DNA from: UBA4416 sp048498515
Lineage (GTDB): Bacteria; Bacteroidota; Bacteroidia; B-17B0; Aurantibacillaceae
Length of the DNA stretch: 64,000 nt
Assembly: GCA_048498515.1 (NCBI GenBank)
Contig: JBEHXV010000021.1
Span: 1 to 64,000, forward strand
Direction: 5' to 3'
The translations under genes were made by a program, and so were the position numbers. Positions 32,931 to 42,826 of this stretch are shown one piece after another (position 1 is the first letter of the stretch; every line of letters starts with the position of its first letter). Below the pieces are notes generated by a model. It was not told the origin of the DNA and searched no databases. It worked only from the letters and a program-made list of their open reading frames with translations.

Positions 32931-33998
32931 TTAATTTGGCAATGCTACCATCATAATCTCACCTTCCTGGGTAATGAGACTTAGCTGCCGGCCTCCTACA
33001 AAACGGGTTCCTTCCGCTGAAAAGGACCCTAAACCGGCCCAAACGGCATGGCCCGCATATTGGCTGCTTTGGTTCTCATTAAAATAAGTAAGGCGTTTTT
33101 TATCGCTACCATCGGCGTTCATCATCCACCAATCGGTACCACCTGTATCACTCCTGGTATTGGTCATCCATACTATTTTACTGCCATCCGGATTGTAAAA
33201 AGCGTGCTCATTATAATCCTTATCCGTTAATTTTTGCAGGTTATTCCCAAGGGTGTCAATGGTATAAATATGTTCATCCAGGAACGAAGGTTTATTCATA
33301 TTGCTGCAAAAAATGAGGCGGCTGTCGTCGGGTGAAAAACCATAACACTCATAAAAATAATCGCTTTCGGGTTCAATGGTCCTTATGTTGCTGATCTCTG
33401 GTAAACTATCGCTTTGCCTGAACCTGAAATCGGCAATTTTTATGGTCCAGTAGCCGGCTTGCTTCCTGGGATTAAACAAATCGGGCTGGCTTTTACGATC
33501 GGTCCATACAATTTGTTTTCCGTCATGCGAAAAGCGTGGGGCAATCACGCCATGATCCATATCGCTCACAATATCAACCAGCATGTAGGCTTTGCTTCCT
33601 GTACTGTTCATGATCCAGATATCGCAATAGGCGCCAAAACCAGGAAGGGCATCGGTTGATGAGCCGCTATGTGTGGCTTCTTCTACCACCATTAGCAGCC
33701 ACTTACCCGATGGGTGCCAGTAGGGGCAGGCTACGTGTTTGTTAGGAAGGGCAGGGTGGTTACAGGTTAAGCACACATCATCCGAACCATCGGGCCTTGC
33801 AAAATGAATATCATAATAAGAATCCGACTCTTTGGTGGAGTAAGCAATGCGGTCGCTGCCCGACTTGTCCCAGTCTACATCCAGGCCATGGGCTCTGAAC
33901 TGTGTAACGGTGGTCATTTCTTCTAAAGGAACTTCTTCTTTTTTCTTACATGAAAAGAGGGAAATGCTCAGGATCGATAAAATAAACAGTCGTTTCAT
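32931..33998 (-). CDS. TolB/WD40-like (PD40) repeat lipoprotein
   Basis: The 355-residue protein starts with a lipoprotein signal (ILSISLFSCKKK). PD40-type propeller repeats follow, with PRFSHDGKQIVWTDR, YGFSPDDSRLIFCSN and FYNPDGSKIVWMTN; each contains the FSPDGxxI pattern. The fold is a six-bladed propeller like TolB, and the protein is probably attached to the outer or inner membrane. Substrate or partner is unknown. It is the first gene of a unit with the LuxR regulator, suggesting the two may form a sensor pair. Confidence 0.85.
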   Translation of the reverse strand: MKRLFILSILSISLFSCKKKEEVPLEEMTTVTQFRAHGLDVDWDKSGSDRIAYSTKESDSYYDIHFARPDGSDDVCLTCNHPALPNKHVACPYWHPSGKWLLMVVEEATHSGSSTDALPGFGAYCDIWIMNSTGSKAYMLVDIVSDMDHGVIAPRFSHDGKQIVWTDRKSQPDLFNPRKQAGYWTIKIADFRFRQSDSLPEISNIRTIEPESDYFYECYGFSPDDSRLIFCSNMNKPSFLDEHIYTIDTLGNNLQKLTDKDYNEHAFYNPDGSKIVWMTNTRSDTGGTDWWMMNADGSDKKRLTYFNENQSSQYAGHAVWAGLGSFSAEGTRFVGGRQLSLITQEGEIMMVALPN

Positions 33999-34116
33999 GG
34001 GGATTGAATTGTAGATTAAATATACTAATTTTCTTTTGTCTTATCCGGTTTTGTGCACCTGAGACCATGCAAAAAACAGAAGGTTTAATTTATCGGGGAA
34101 TTTGATCTAATAAGCG

Positions 34117-35286
34117 TTAATAATCCACCAGCCTCAACGCCTTTAATACCTTACGGCCATTTTGCTTAATGTTAAAACGGTACCCGGCAAAAAGAACCAC
34201 TTTGGCAATGTAATTCTCGGTTTTAAAATCGTGCTTGCTGAAGGCATAATTATTATCGTAAGTTGCCAATATGCCTGTAAAGAACCATAAGTCATCATAC
34301 CGTAAAGCAGATTTAGCGTTTATGTGAATGCTTGGGTCGAGCGATTGCCTGTGATCCGAATCATCAATTGTATGAAACGTGGTGGATTGTGTTCCAAAAC
34401 CCAGGTTAATACAATTACTGTAAATTATTTTTTTGTACACAAAAGTATAACCATAACCGCCGCTGGCACCCAGTGTGGTAACCCTTATCTTATTAATAGT
34501 ATTTACAATAGGAGAAAAATCGTCCCGAAAAGGATATTTCACCAGGCTGGTATCATCCGACCTGAGTTCGACATAGGAGTGATATATGCCGGCCATAAAC
34601 GAGCCTGCACTTTTACGCTGCACATCGGTAAACGAAAACGCACCCCGGAGTGAATATTTTTTAGAGCTGAACACATACATGGTATTAATGCCAAAGGAAA
34701 ACACCTTAATGTCGGGACGAATGATAAAGGTATCGGGGTTGAGGCCCTGCAGCTCATACTCATTTGAATTGTACAAATAAAAGCCTCTGTAATTTTGTAC
34801 ATTGATATCGGTAATCACCTTACGCCCAATGACTGTTACCTGAACATCGCGACTATACGTTTTGCCCCTGTTGGGTTTTGCACCAAATTTTAAACCGGGG
34901 TAAAAACCAAAAGTGACAATAATGTTGCTGAAGTTAAAACCAATATGGTAATAATTATTGGGCGAGAATTTAAGGCTTTTGGTTGTGGTCAAATCGTTGA
35001 GATTAAGACCATAGAATTTTTTGGATACCGGAATGGCAATGGTGAGTTTGCGTTTATTGGTGGTAATGTAAGTGGAATCAAAATCTTCAGCCTTTGGCGC
35101 TAATAAGCGCCTCACATACCAACGGTGTGGGTACATAACTTTATCGAACAGGGTTTTTCGTGGGATAGCATCTACGATGAGTTTTGCTTTAATAGTATCT
35201 ACCAGGTTTTGAGCCAGGCTATCAATTTGTGAACACGCCGAATAACGAAAGCAAAGCATTGAAAATAAGATAATTACCCGCTTCAT
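34117..35286 (-). CDS. Outer-membrane beta-barrel-like protein, DUF4421-like
   Basis: This encodes 389 residues with a signal peptide (MKRVIILFSMLCFRYSACSQ). The mature part resembles DUF4421 proteins: DKVMYPHRWYVRRLLAPKAEDFD near the N-terminus, then alternating hydrophobic strands (HIGFNFSNIIVTFGFYPGLKF; KVVLFAGYRFNI). It ends in strands suitable for a barrel. Family assignment is tentative. It stands alone; 34000-34116 upstream of the PD40 gene and downstream of this gene shows nothing clear. Confidence 0.65.
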   Translation of the reverse strand: MKRVIILFSMLCFRYSACSQIDSLAQNLVDTIKAKLIVDAIPRKTLFDKVMYPHRWYVRRLLAPKAEDFDSTYITTNKRKLTIAIPVSKKFYGLNLNDLTTTKSLKFSPNNYYHIGFNFSNIIVTFGFYPGLKFGAKPNRGKTYSRDVQVTVIGRKVITDINVQNYRGFYLYNSNEYELQGLNPDTFIIRPDIKVFSFGINTMYVFSSKKYSLRGAFSFTDVQRKSAGSFMAGIYHSYVELRSDDTSLVKYPFRDDFSPIVNTINKIRVTTLGASGGYGYTFVYKKIIYSNCINLGFGTQSTTFHTIDDSDHRQSLDPSIHINAKSALRYDDLWFFTGILATYDNNYAFSKHDFKTENYIAKVVLFAGYRFNIKQNGRKVLKALRLVDY

Positions 35287-35360
35287 ATAAAGTATGGTTC
35301 CGGCTTGGAATGGTTAACCTTACAAGGGCTTAAATTTTAATGCCAGGGGTAATATTATAG

Positions 35361-35449
35361 GAACGCCGATGACGCAGATTGCTTAAGATTAGAACCGTGA
35401 TTTTAATGCTTTAACCAGGAAACAAAATGGTTGGCGGCGTTATCTGCGT
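35361..35449. repeat. Imperfect inverted repeat 'aacgccgat...atctgcgtt'
   Basis: Words gaacgccgatgacgcag and ggcggcgttatctgcgtt are complementary at about 13 of 16 positions and flank about 55 AT-rich bases. They are probably a decayed palindromic element between two minus-strand genes. Confidence 0.5.
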
Positions 35450-35476
35450 TCTATAGAAAACAAAAAAACACTTACT

Positions 35477-37324
35477 TTATGCAAAGCTTTGCATATCAAA
35501 CAGGCGTTTATAGATACCGTTCTTTGCCAGGAGTTCTTTATGTGTCCCTCTTTCTACCAGTTCACCTTTTTCAACCACGCAAATCTCGTCGGCATTTACA
35601 ATGGTACTTAGGCGGTGGGCAATTACAATGCTGGTACGGTTCTTCATTAAGTTATTCAGGGCTTCCTGCACCAGGCGTTCGCTTTCTGTATCCAGGGCGC
35701 TGGTAGCTTCATCCAAAATTAAAATAGGAGGGTTCTTTAAAATGGCACGGGCAATGCTGATGCGCTGACGCTGGCCGCCACTTAATTTACCACCACGGTC
35801 GCCAATGTTTGTTTGGTAGCCTTCCGGTTGTTTTAAAATAAATTCGTGGGCATTGGCCACTTTGGCCGCTTCTATCACCTTTTCATGGTCAACGTGGTCG
35901 ATCCCGAAAGCAATGTTATTCTCAATAGTATCATTAAATAAAATGCTTTCCTGTGTTACCACTCCAATCTGTTTCCGCAGGCTTTCAATGTTAATGTCTT
36001 TAATAGGAACACCATCAAATAATACATCACCCAAATCGGTTTCATAAAAGCGGGGGATCATGTCGGCCATGGTAGTTTTACCACTACCACTCAGGCCAAC
36101 CAGGGCAATGGTTTTTCCTTTAGGAATAGTGAGGTTAATGTTCTTCAACACATGGCCTCTGTCGCCTTTATGGTAAGCAAAAGATACATTCTTAAATTCA
36201 ATATGCTCGTTAAAGTTGTCAATAACCCTGGCATTGGGAATATTGACAATGGGGTTTTCTGCTTGCAGGATCTTATCGATACGTTCTTCGGAAGCCAGGC
36301 CTTTTTGAATGTTGTTGTAGGCAAGGGTAATTTGCTTAATGGGCGGAACAATTTGTGAGGCCACAGCAAAATAACCCAAAAACGCTTCGGGTGTTAAATT
36401 GCTGGTTTTATTAATAACCATGATGCCGCCAATGAATAAAATAAGCATTAATACACCAAGCACAACTGTTTCGCTGATGGGAGATGAAAGATCGCCACGG
36501 CGGTAAAGGCCAACTGAGATCTTGTTGTATTCGCTGTTCACTTTCTCAAAACGTTTTTGTACAAAGCGCTCACCGGTAAATGCTTTAATTATTTTTAAGG
36601 CGCCCAGTGTTTCTTCCATAATATTGAACAGCTGGCCAAATACAACCTTACCTTTGGCCGAGCGGCTTTTAAGACTCCTGCTGACAAGGGCTACCGCCAA
36701 ACCGGCTACCGGCAATAATAAAAAAACGTATAGCGTTAAATAAGGGCTAATAACTATCAGCATAACCAACGAAATAATAATGAGCAAAGGCTCACGGAAA
36801 ATAAGCTCCAGGGTTTGCATGATGGACCATTCGATCTCAATGACATCGGTCGTCATACGGCTCATCATATCACCTTTACGCTCCTCGCTAAAATAGGAGA
36901 GGGGAAGCTCAAGCGATTTCTTCATCATTTTATTCCTCAGGTCCTTTACCACACCGTTACGGATAGGTGCAAGGAAATACATGGCAAAATAGCGGCATAC
37001 ATTTTTAAAAAAAGTGGCAATGAATACCGTAATGCAAATCCATGCCAGTACTTTTATTTTCCCATAGGTAATAATAAAGTAGGCCATTTTATAATAACCC
37101 CATGCCGACGCGTAAGCGGCGCTGTATTCAAAAGTTGGCAAACCTTTATTTACCAAATCCTGGTAATAGGTAACATCGCTATCAAAAATGAGTTTTAAAA
37201 AGGGAATGGCCAGTGTAATTGAAAAAACCGAAAAAATCGAAAAGAAAATATTGAACAGGATATTCAGGTAGGTATATTTTTTATAATCCCTGGTATATTT
37301 AAGTACCGAAAACAGCTTTTTCAT
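35477..37324 (-). CDS. MsbA-like ABC exporter (fused permease and ATPase)
   Basis: The 615-residue half-transporter has six membrane helices (first at about 18-40) followed by an ABC domain. The ABC domain shows Walker A GLSGSGKTT, Q-loop VVTQESILFNDT, signature LSGGQRQRISIARA, Walker B ILILDEATSALD and switch histidine IVIAHRLST. It functions as a homodimer. In Gram-negatives the MsbA subfamily flips lipid A or phospholipids; the substrate here cannot be read and a peptide or drug is possible. It is divergent from the YfhO pair. Confidence 0.92.
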   Translation of the reverse strand: MKKLFSVLKYTRDYKKYTYLNILFNIFFSIFSVFSITLAIPFLKLIFDSDVTYYQDLVNKGLPTFEYSAAYASAWGYYKMAYFIITYGKIKVLAWICITVFIATFFKNVCRYFAMYFLAPIRNGVVKDLRNKMMKKSLELPLSYFSEERKGDMMSRMTTDVIEIEWSIMQTLELIFREPLLIIISLVMLIVISPYLTLYVFLLLPVAGLAVALVSRSLKSRSAKGKVVFGQLFNIMEETLGALKIIKAFTGERFVQKRFEKVNSEYNKISVGLYRRGDLSSPISETVVLGVLMLILFIGGIMVINKTSNLTPEAFLGYFAVASQIVPPIKQITLAYNNIQKGLASEERIDKILQAENPIVNIPNARVIDNFNEHIEFKNVSFAYHKGDRGHVLKNINLTIPKGKTIALVGLSGSGKTTMADMIPRFYETDLGDVLFDGVPIKDINIESLRKQIGVVTQESILFNDTIENNIAFGIDHVDHEKVIEAAKVANAHEFILKQPEGYQTNIGDRGGKLSGGQRQRISIARAILKNPPILILDEATSALDTESERLVQEALNNLMKNRTSIVIAHRLSTIVNADEICVVEKGELVERGTHKELLAKNGIYKRLFDMQSFA

Positions 37325-37384
37325 TGGGCGCTAAAATACAAATAAAATAGTCGTTTTACGCCTTAATTATTGTAAAACGCTTCC

Positions 37385-37392
37385 TATATTTG
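37385..37392 (+). promoter_or_regulatory. -7 element TATATTTG of the first YfhO gene
   Basis: Exact TAnnTTTG, 16 bases before ATG 37409. The -33 position lacks a clear TTG at 19-21 bases. Confidence 0.6.
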
Positions 37393-37408
37393 CTTAAACC
37401 TACACTGT

Positions 37409-39967
37409 ATGAATTTTAAAAAACACCTTCCGCACTTGCTGGCCGTTATTGCGTTTGCCCTCATTACCTATATTTCTTTCAAGCCCTTGTTTTCCGGAAA
37501 GGTCATCAACCAGTCGGATATTACCCAACATAAAGGCATGAGCAAAGAGCTGGCCAATTACAGGGAAAAACAACACTCGGAAGCGCTTTGGACAAACTCC
37601 ATGTTTGGCGGAATGCCTGCCTACCAGGTTTCTACATTATATCCCGGTAACTGGATTGGCCAGGTTGACAAATTGATTCATGTGTACATGCCACACCCAA
37701 GCGGTTATATTTTCATGTGTTTCCTGGGCTTTTTTATTTTATTGCTTTGTCTCGATATTAATCCCTGGCTGGCCTTTGCAGGAGCGCTGGCGTATGGTTT
37801 CTCGTCTTATTTTTTCATTATCCTCGAAGTTGGACACAACTCCAAGGCCAATGCCATTAGCTATTTAGCCCCCATTTTAGGCGGCGTTATTTTACTCATG
37901 AGGGGCAAGTACTGGCTGGGCTTTACGGTTTCAACCCTGTTTATGGCCCTGGAGCTAAATGCCAACCACGTTCAGATCACGTATTACGGTTTTATGATCC
38001 TGCTCCTGGTATTTATAGCTTATTTTATAAAAGCGGTAAAAGAAAAAACAGTAAAGCCATTTTTTATAGGTGCAGGAATTTTTGCTGTTGCCGGCCTGAT
38101 CGGTTTTTTGCCAAATGCGGGAAGCCTGTTAGCAACCAATGAGTACGGCAACTATTCAACCCGTGGGAAAAGTGAATTGACCATAGGCCCTGATTTAAAA
38201 AGCAACCAGGAAAATAAAACCTCGGGGCTTGATAAAAATTACGCGGTGGCTTACAGCCATGGCATTTGGGAAACCATGACCTTCCTGATCCCGAATTTTA
38301 AAGGTGGGGCTTCATCGGCCATTTCCAATACCGATAAGGACGCCCTGAAAGCCGTTGATCCGCAAATGAGGGAACAGATAGCCGGGAGCGACGCCTATTT
38401 TGGCGACCAGGGTGGAACCAGCGGCCCTGTATACATTGGCGCCATTGTTATTTTCCTGGCGTTTCTTGGTTTGTTCATTGTTGACCATACCATTAAATGG
38501 CCGCTGTTCATTGCCACTCTATTGTGCATGATGCTAGCCTGGGGCAAATTCTTTATGGGCTTCAGCAGTTTCTTTTTGGATTATGTGCCGGGCTACAATA
38601 AGTTCAGAGCGGTTTCCATGATCCTGATTATTGCCGAACTCACCCTTCCTTTACTGGCCGTTCTGGCAATTGATAAATTCATAAAAATGACCAATGCGAA
38701 TGAAGCTGTAAAACTACCTTTTATAAACAAGAGCTATGATCTTAAAAAAATACTGATTGTATCTTTAGTGGTAGTTGGTGGTTTTTGCCTCATGGGCTTC
38801 CTGGCGCCAACCATGGTCAATACATTTTCGCCACCAAACGAAGAAGCCAACATTACACAACAGTATAAACAAGGCGGGGCAACCGATGCCCAGATTGCGC
38901 AGGTAATACCGGCTTATATTGAGAACCTGCAAAAAGCGAGGATGCAGATCTTTAAAAGCGATGCCCTCCGTTCGTTCTTTTTTATTGCATTGGCAGCCAT
39001 TGGTTTGTTCCTGTTTATTATAAAGAAACTAAAAGCCGAATGGTTGTTCGCTATCCTTGGCGTTTGTTTTGTTGCCGACCAGTGGCCGGTAGCCACACGT
39101 TACCTGAACAGTAACAGCTTTATTACCAAAGCACAGCAGGAGTCGGCTTTTGCCACTTCAAAGGCTGATGACCAGATCTTGCAGGATACAACGCTTGATT
39201 ACAGGGTATTGAACCTTGCTGTTAATCCTTTCCAGGATGCCACTACCTCATACCATCACAAATCAATTGGCGGTTACCATGGCGCTAAACTAAAAAAATA
39301 CGATGAGCTCATCAGCTTTCATTTATTTAAAGAAATGGATCAGTACTCCAGAGGCCTGCAAACAGTAACCGATGATTCATCCATGAATGCCATGACCAAA
39401 AACTTACCGGTGTTGAATATGCTCAATACCCGTTATGTTATTTATCCAGGCAAGGATTACGAACTGGCCATACCAAACCCACAAGCCAATGGCAATGCCT
39501 GGTTTGTGAAAAACATTAAAACAGTGGCTAATGCCGATTCGGAAATTGTGGCCCTGTATGGTGCCGATACAAAAGCAGATGCGTTCATTCAGCAAAAAAA
39601 CAGGGAAGGCCTTGGAGCAACTAACACCTATGAAGGTGAAGGAAAAATTGTTTTAAAATCGTATCAGCCAAACAACCTGGTATATGAAACGGATACCAAG
39701 AACAAAGAGTTTGCCGTGTTCTCCGAAATTTATTATCCAAAAGGCTGGAATGCCTATGTTGACGGAACACTAAGCCCTTACATGTGTGTGGATTATTTGT
39801 TGCGTGGCATGGAAATCCCGGCCGGCCAACATAAGATAGAATTTAAATTTGAGCCAACTGTTTACAAAACAGGAAATACCATTGCCCTGATCGGTTCCTT
39901 GCTGGTACTTGTTTCGGTAGCGCTCGGGTTTTATTTATCGGCAAAAAAGAAAGAGCTCATTTTCTGA
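37409..39967 (+). CDS. YfhO family membrane protein (copy 1)
   Basis: This is an 852-residue multi-pass protein of the YfhO/GT-C-like family. The N-terminal segment holds SMFGGMPAYQVSTLYPGN and PHPSGYIFM, and the conserved GHNSKANAI follows. About ten helices run to about residue 560, then a large extracytoplasmic domain (FSEIYYPKGWNAYVDG) and a last helix. YfhO proteins are thought to transfer sugars or add glycosyl groups to lipoteichoic-like polymers in Gram-positives; the role in Bacteroidota is unsettled. It is closely paralogous to the next gene. Confidence 0.85.
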   Translation: MNFKKHLPHLLAVIAFALITYISFKPLFSGKVINQSDITQHKGMSKELANYREKQHSEALWTNSMFGGMPAYQVSTLYPGNWIGQVDKLIHVYMPHPSGYIFMCFLGFFILLLCLDINPWLAFAGALAYGFSSYFFIILEVGHNSKANAISYLAPILGGVILLMRGKYWLGFTVSTLFMALELNANHVQITYYGFMILLLVFIAYFIKAVKEKTVKPFFIGAGIFAVAGLIGFLPNAGSLLATNEYGNYSTRGKSELTIGPDLKSNQENKTSGLDKNYAVAYSHGIWETMTFLIPNFKGGASSAISNTDKDALKAVDPQMREQIAGSDAYFGDQGGTSGPVYIGAIVIFLAFLGLFIVDHTIKWPLFIATLLCMMLAWGKFFMGFSSFFLDYVPGYNKFRAVSMILIIAELTLPLLAVLAIDKFIKMTNANEAVKLPFINKSYDLKKILIVSLVVVGGFCLMGFLAPTMVNTFSPPNEEANITQQYKQGGATDAQIAQVIPAYIENLQKARMQIFKSDALRSFFFIALAAIGLFLFIIKKLKAEWLFAILGVCFVADQWPVATRYLNSNSFITKAQQESAFATSKADDQILQDTTLDYRVLNLAVNPFQDATTSYHHKSIGGYHGAKLKKYDELISFHLFKEMDQYSRGLQTVTDDSSMNAMTKNLPVLNMLNTRYVIYPGKDYELAIPNPQANGNAWFVKNIKTVANADSEIVALYGADTKADAFIQQKNREGLGATNTYEGEGKIVLKSYQPNNLVYETDTKNKEFAVFSEIYYPKGWNAYVDGTLSPYMCVDYLLRGMEIPAGQHKIEFKFEPTVYKTGNTIALIGSLLVLVSVALGFYLSAKKKELIF

Positions 39968-39975
39968 TTCGGGTT

Positions 39976-40048
39976 ATTTAACCACATAGACACATAGGTA
40001 GCTAAAGAAACGCTCTCTGTTTAAATCTATGTGCCTATGTGGTTAAAT
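39976..40048. repeat. Inverted repeat between the two YfhO genes
   Basis: Arms atttaaccacatagacacatag (39976-39997) and ctatgtgcctatgtggttaaat (40027-40048) pair over 22 bases with one mismatch around a 29-base loop. There is no T-run. It is a typical dispersed palindrome of this group. Confidence 0.7.
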
Positions 40049-40076
40049 CAATATTTTCATAAAGATGGATTATGAT

Positions 40077-40084
40077 TATATTTG
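40077..40084 (+). promoter_or_regulatory. -7 element TATATTTG of the second YfhO gene
   Basis: Exact TAnnTTTG, 17 bases before ATG 40102. Having its own box suggests the second copy is transcribed independently of the first. Confidence 0.6.
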
Positions 40085-40101
40085 CCTAAAACCACTTTAC
40101 G

Positions 40102-42663
40102 ATGACCATAAAAAAATACCTTCCGCATTTAGCAGCCATTATTGTTTTTGCCGTAATTACCCTTGTTCAGTTTAGTCCCCTCTTATCAGGTAAGTCTTTG
40201 GAACAAGGCGATATTGTAAGGTATAAAGGAATGAGCCAGGAAGTAAAAGACTTTCGGGAAAAGCAACATGCCGAGCCGCTATGGACCAACTCCATGTTTG
40301 GTGGCATGCCGGCCTACCAGGTCTCTACCTTATATCCGGGTAATTGGCTAGGAACTATTGACAAGGTGTTCCATTTATTTTTACCACACCCAAGCGGTTA
40401 TATTTTCTTATGCTTTATTGGTTTTTTTATTTTACTGCTTTGCCTCGAAACCGATCCCTGGCTGGCGCTCGTAGGCGCCCTGGCTTATGGTTTTTCCTCT
40501 TACTTTTTTATTATTCTCGAAGCAGGGCATAACTCCAAAGCCAATGCCATTGGTTACCTGGCGCCGGTATTGGGTGGTATTATCTTATTAATGCGTGGCA
40601 AACATTGGTTGGGCTTTGCGGTAACTACCTTATTCATGGCTTTAGAGTTAAATGCCAACCACGTTCAAATCTCTTATTACGGCTTTATGCTGTTTGGCAT
40701 TGTGCTTTTATCCTATTTCATTATTGCTTTCAAACAAAAAAACCTCAAACCATTTCTTATAGGTGTTGCCCTGTTCATTGGCGCTACCCTGATAAGCGTA
40801 TTACCTAATGCCGGAAATTTGCTGGCAACCTATGAATACGGAAACTATACCACCCGTGGTAAAACCGAATTAACCATTGACGCTTCTTTAAAGGATAATA
40901 AATCGAATGTAACATCCGGTTTGGATAAGAACTATGCTACCCAATGGAGCTATGGGGTAGGGGAAACCATGACATTCCTGATCCCTGATTTTAAAGGCGG
41001 TGGTTCACAAGCCATTGGTAGCGCCGACAAGGATGCCCTGAAGATCATCGATCCTCAAATGCGTGAACAGGTGGCGCAAAGCAGCGCTTATTTCGGCGAT
41101 CAGCCTTTTACCAGCGGGCCGGTATACATTGGCGCCATTGTCATGCTCCTGGCATTTTTAGGATTATTGATCATTGACCACCCGTTGAAATGGGCCTTGT
41201 TTGCCGCTACCTTGTTATCGGTAATGCTGGCCTGGGGAAAACATTTTATGCCATTAACCAACCTGTTTATGGATTATGTTCCCGGCTATAATAAATTCAG
41301 GGCGGTTTCCATGATCCTGGTCATTGCCGAACTTACCATTCCTTTATTGGCCGTATTGGCGTTGGACAAATTCATTAAAGCATCGGCTAAGAATGAAGCG
41401 GTTAAATTGCCTTTCACCAGCAAAACCATCGATCTTAAAAAAGCCCTTATCATTTCGCTGGCAGTTATAGGCGGTTTTTGCCTCATCAGCGCTTTTATGC
41501 CAACCGTTACCAATTCATTTATTCCCGATGGCGAAGAAACACAGATCGTTAACCAGTTCAAGCAAAGTGGTGCAAGCGACGCGCAGATCTCTCAATTTTT
41601 ACCGGCTTACCTCGAAAATATTCAAAAAGCCAGGGAGGCTATTTTCAAATCGGATGCACGCCGCTCATTAATTTTTGTTGCTTTAGCGGGTGGTTTCCTG
41701 TTCCTGTACCTGCAAAAGAAATTAAAACTGGAATTGTTCCTGGTAGCGATGAGCATTTATTTAATGGCCGATTTGTGGCCGGTAGCGGCAAGGTATCTTA
41801 ACGAAAAAAACTTTGTACCTAAAGCGCAGTACGACGCGCCACCGGCAAAAACACCGGCCGATGAGCGCATCCTGGAAGACAAGAGCCTTGATTACCGGGT
41901 ATTGAACTTATCAACCAGCACCTTTAATGATGCCGCTACTTCTTATTACCATAAATCCATTGGTGGGTACCATGGCGCCAAGCTTAAGAAATACCAGGAG
42001 ATCATTGATTTCCATTTGGATAAAGAAATAGATGCGTTTTACAATGGACTGAATGCCGCCGCGCAAAACGATTCGCTGATGCAAATTCACATGGCAAAAT
42101 TAAACGTACTGAACATGCTGAACACCAAATATGTGATAGTGCCAACAAAAGATGCCGTTATTCCTATTTCAAATCCACAGGCCAATGGAAATGCCTGGTT
42201 CATTAAAAGTATTAAAACAGTGCCAAATGCCGATTCGGAAATTGTGGCTTTATATAACGTTAATACAAAACGCGAAGCGGTGATCCAGCAAAAAAACAAA
42301 GAGCTGACTACAGTGGCCGATACGTATAATGCCGATGGGAAGATCACCTTACAGTCCTATAAAGCAAACGACCTGGTGTACCAGTCAGATTCAAAAGACA
42401 AAGGTTTTGCCGTGTTCTCCGAGATTTATTATCCTAAAGGCTGGGATGCATACATTGATGGCGCTTTAACACCGCATACCTGTGTGGATTATGTTTTAAG
42501 AGGCATGGAAATTCCGGCCGGCAAGCATACCATTGAGTTTAAGTTTGAACCAAAAGTATATAAAACGGGCAACAGCATTGCCATGATTGGTTCCGTATTA
42601 TTGCTGCTTTGCTTTGGTGGCGGCTTATTTTTTGCGGCGAAAAAGAAGGAGATTGCTTTTTAA
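40102..42663 (+). CDS. YfhO family membrane protein (copy 2)
   Basis: The 853-residue protein has the same layout as copy 1. They share SMFGGMPAYQVSTLYPGN, PHPSGYIF, AGHNSKANAIGYLAP, LDYRVLNLS, SIGGYHGAKLKKY and the final YYPKGWDAYIDG plus last helix. By eye the two agree over most of their length, with the linker and loop regions differing most. A tandem duplication is the simplest origin. They may have distinct sugar acceptors. It ends in a composite palindrome and convergent acyltransferase gene. Confidence 0.85.
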   Translation: MTIKKYLPHLAAIIVFAVITLVQFSPLLSGKSLEQGDIVRYKGMSQEVKDFREKQHAEPLWTNSMFGGMPAYQVSTLYPGNWLGTIDKVFHLFLPHPSGYIFLCFIGFFILLLCLETDPWLALVGALAYGFSSYFFIILEAGHNSKANAIGYLAPVLGGIILLMRGKHWLGFAVTTLFMALELNANHVQISYYGFMLFGIVLLSYFIIAFKQKNLKPFLIGVALFIGATLISVLPNAGNLLATYEYGNYTTRGKTELTIDASLKDNKSNVTSGLDKNYATQWSYGVGETMTFLIPDFKGGGSQAIGSADKDALKIIDPQMREQVAQSSAYFGDQPFTSGPVYIGAIVMLLAFLGLLIIDHPLKWALFAATLLSVMLAWGKHFMPLTNLFMDYVPGYNKFRAVSMILVIAELTIPLLAVLALDKFIKASAKNEAVKLPFTSKTIDLKKALIISLAVIGGFCLISAFMPTVTNSFIPDGEETQIVNQFKQSGASDAQISQFLPAYLENIQKAREAIFKSDARRSLIFVALAGGFLFLYLQKKLKLELFLVAMSIYLMADLWPVAARYLNEKNFVPKAQYDAPPAKTPADERILEDKSLDYRVLNLSTSTFNDAATSYYHKSIGGYHGAKLKKYQEIIDFHLDKEIDAFYNGLNAAAQNDSLMQIHMAKLNVLNMLNTKYVIVPTKDAVIPISNPQANGNAWFIKSIKTVPNADSEIVALYNVNTKREAVIQQKNKELTTVADTYNADGKITLQSYKANDLVYQSDSKDKGFAVFSEIYYPKGWDAYIDGALTPHTCVDYVLRGMEIPAGKHTIEFKFEPKVYKTGNSIAMIGSVLLLLCFGGGLFFAAKKKEIAF

Positions 42664-42701
42664 AACATTACTACTCCATTGCAAAAATAAATCCGAAGGA
42701 T

Positions 42702-42805
42702 TCAAATGTTTATAGCAAGGAAATATGTTATAACATTCGACCCCGACGGGGTCGTACACAAAATTAATTCTGATATTTCTATAAACATTTGACCTCTTCG
42801 AGGTC
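42702..42805. repeat. Composite palindromic element
   Basis: A 14-base perfect inverted pair, tcaaatgtttatag (42702-42715) / ctataaacatttga (42779-42792), encloses the hairpin cgaccccgacggggtcg (42738-42754). A second hairpin, gacctcttcgaggtc (42791-42805), follows. It lies between convergent genes and may also act as a terminator region. Confidence 0.65.
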
Positions 42806-42826
42806 ACAATAAATGACTTGTCCTAT

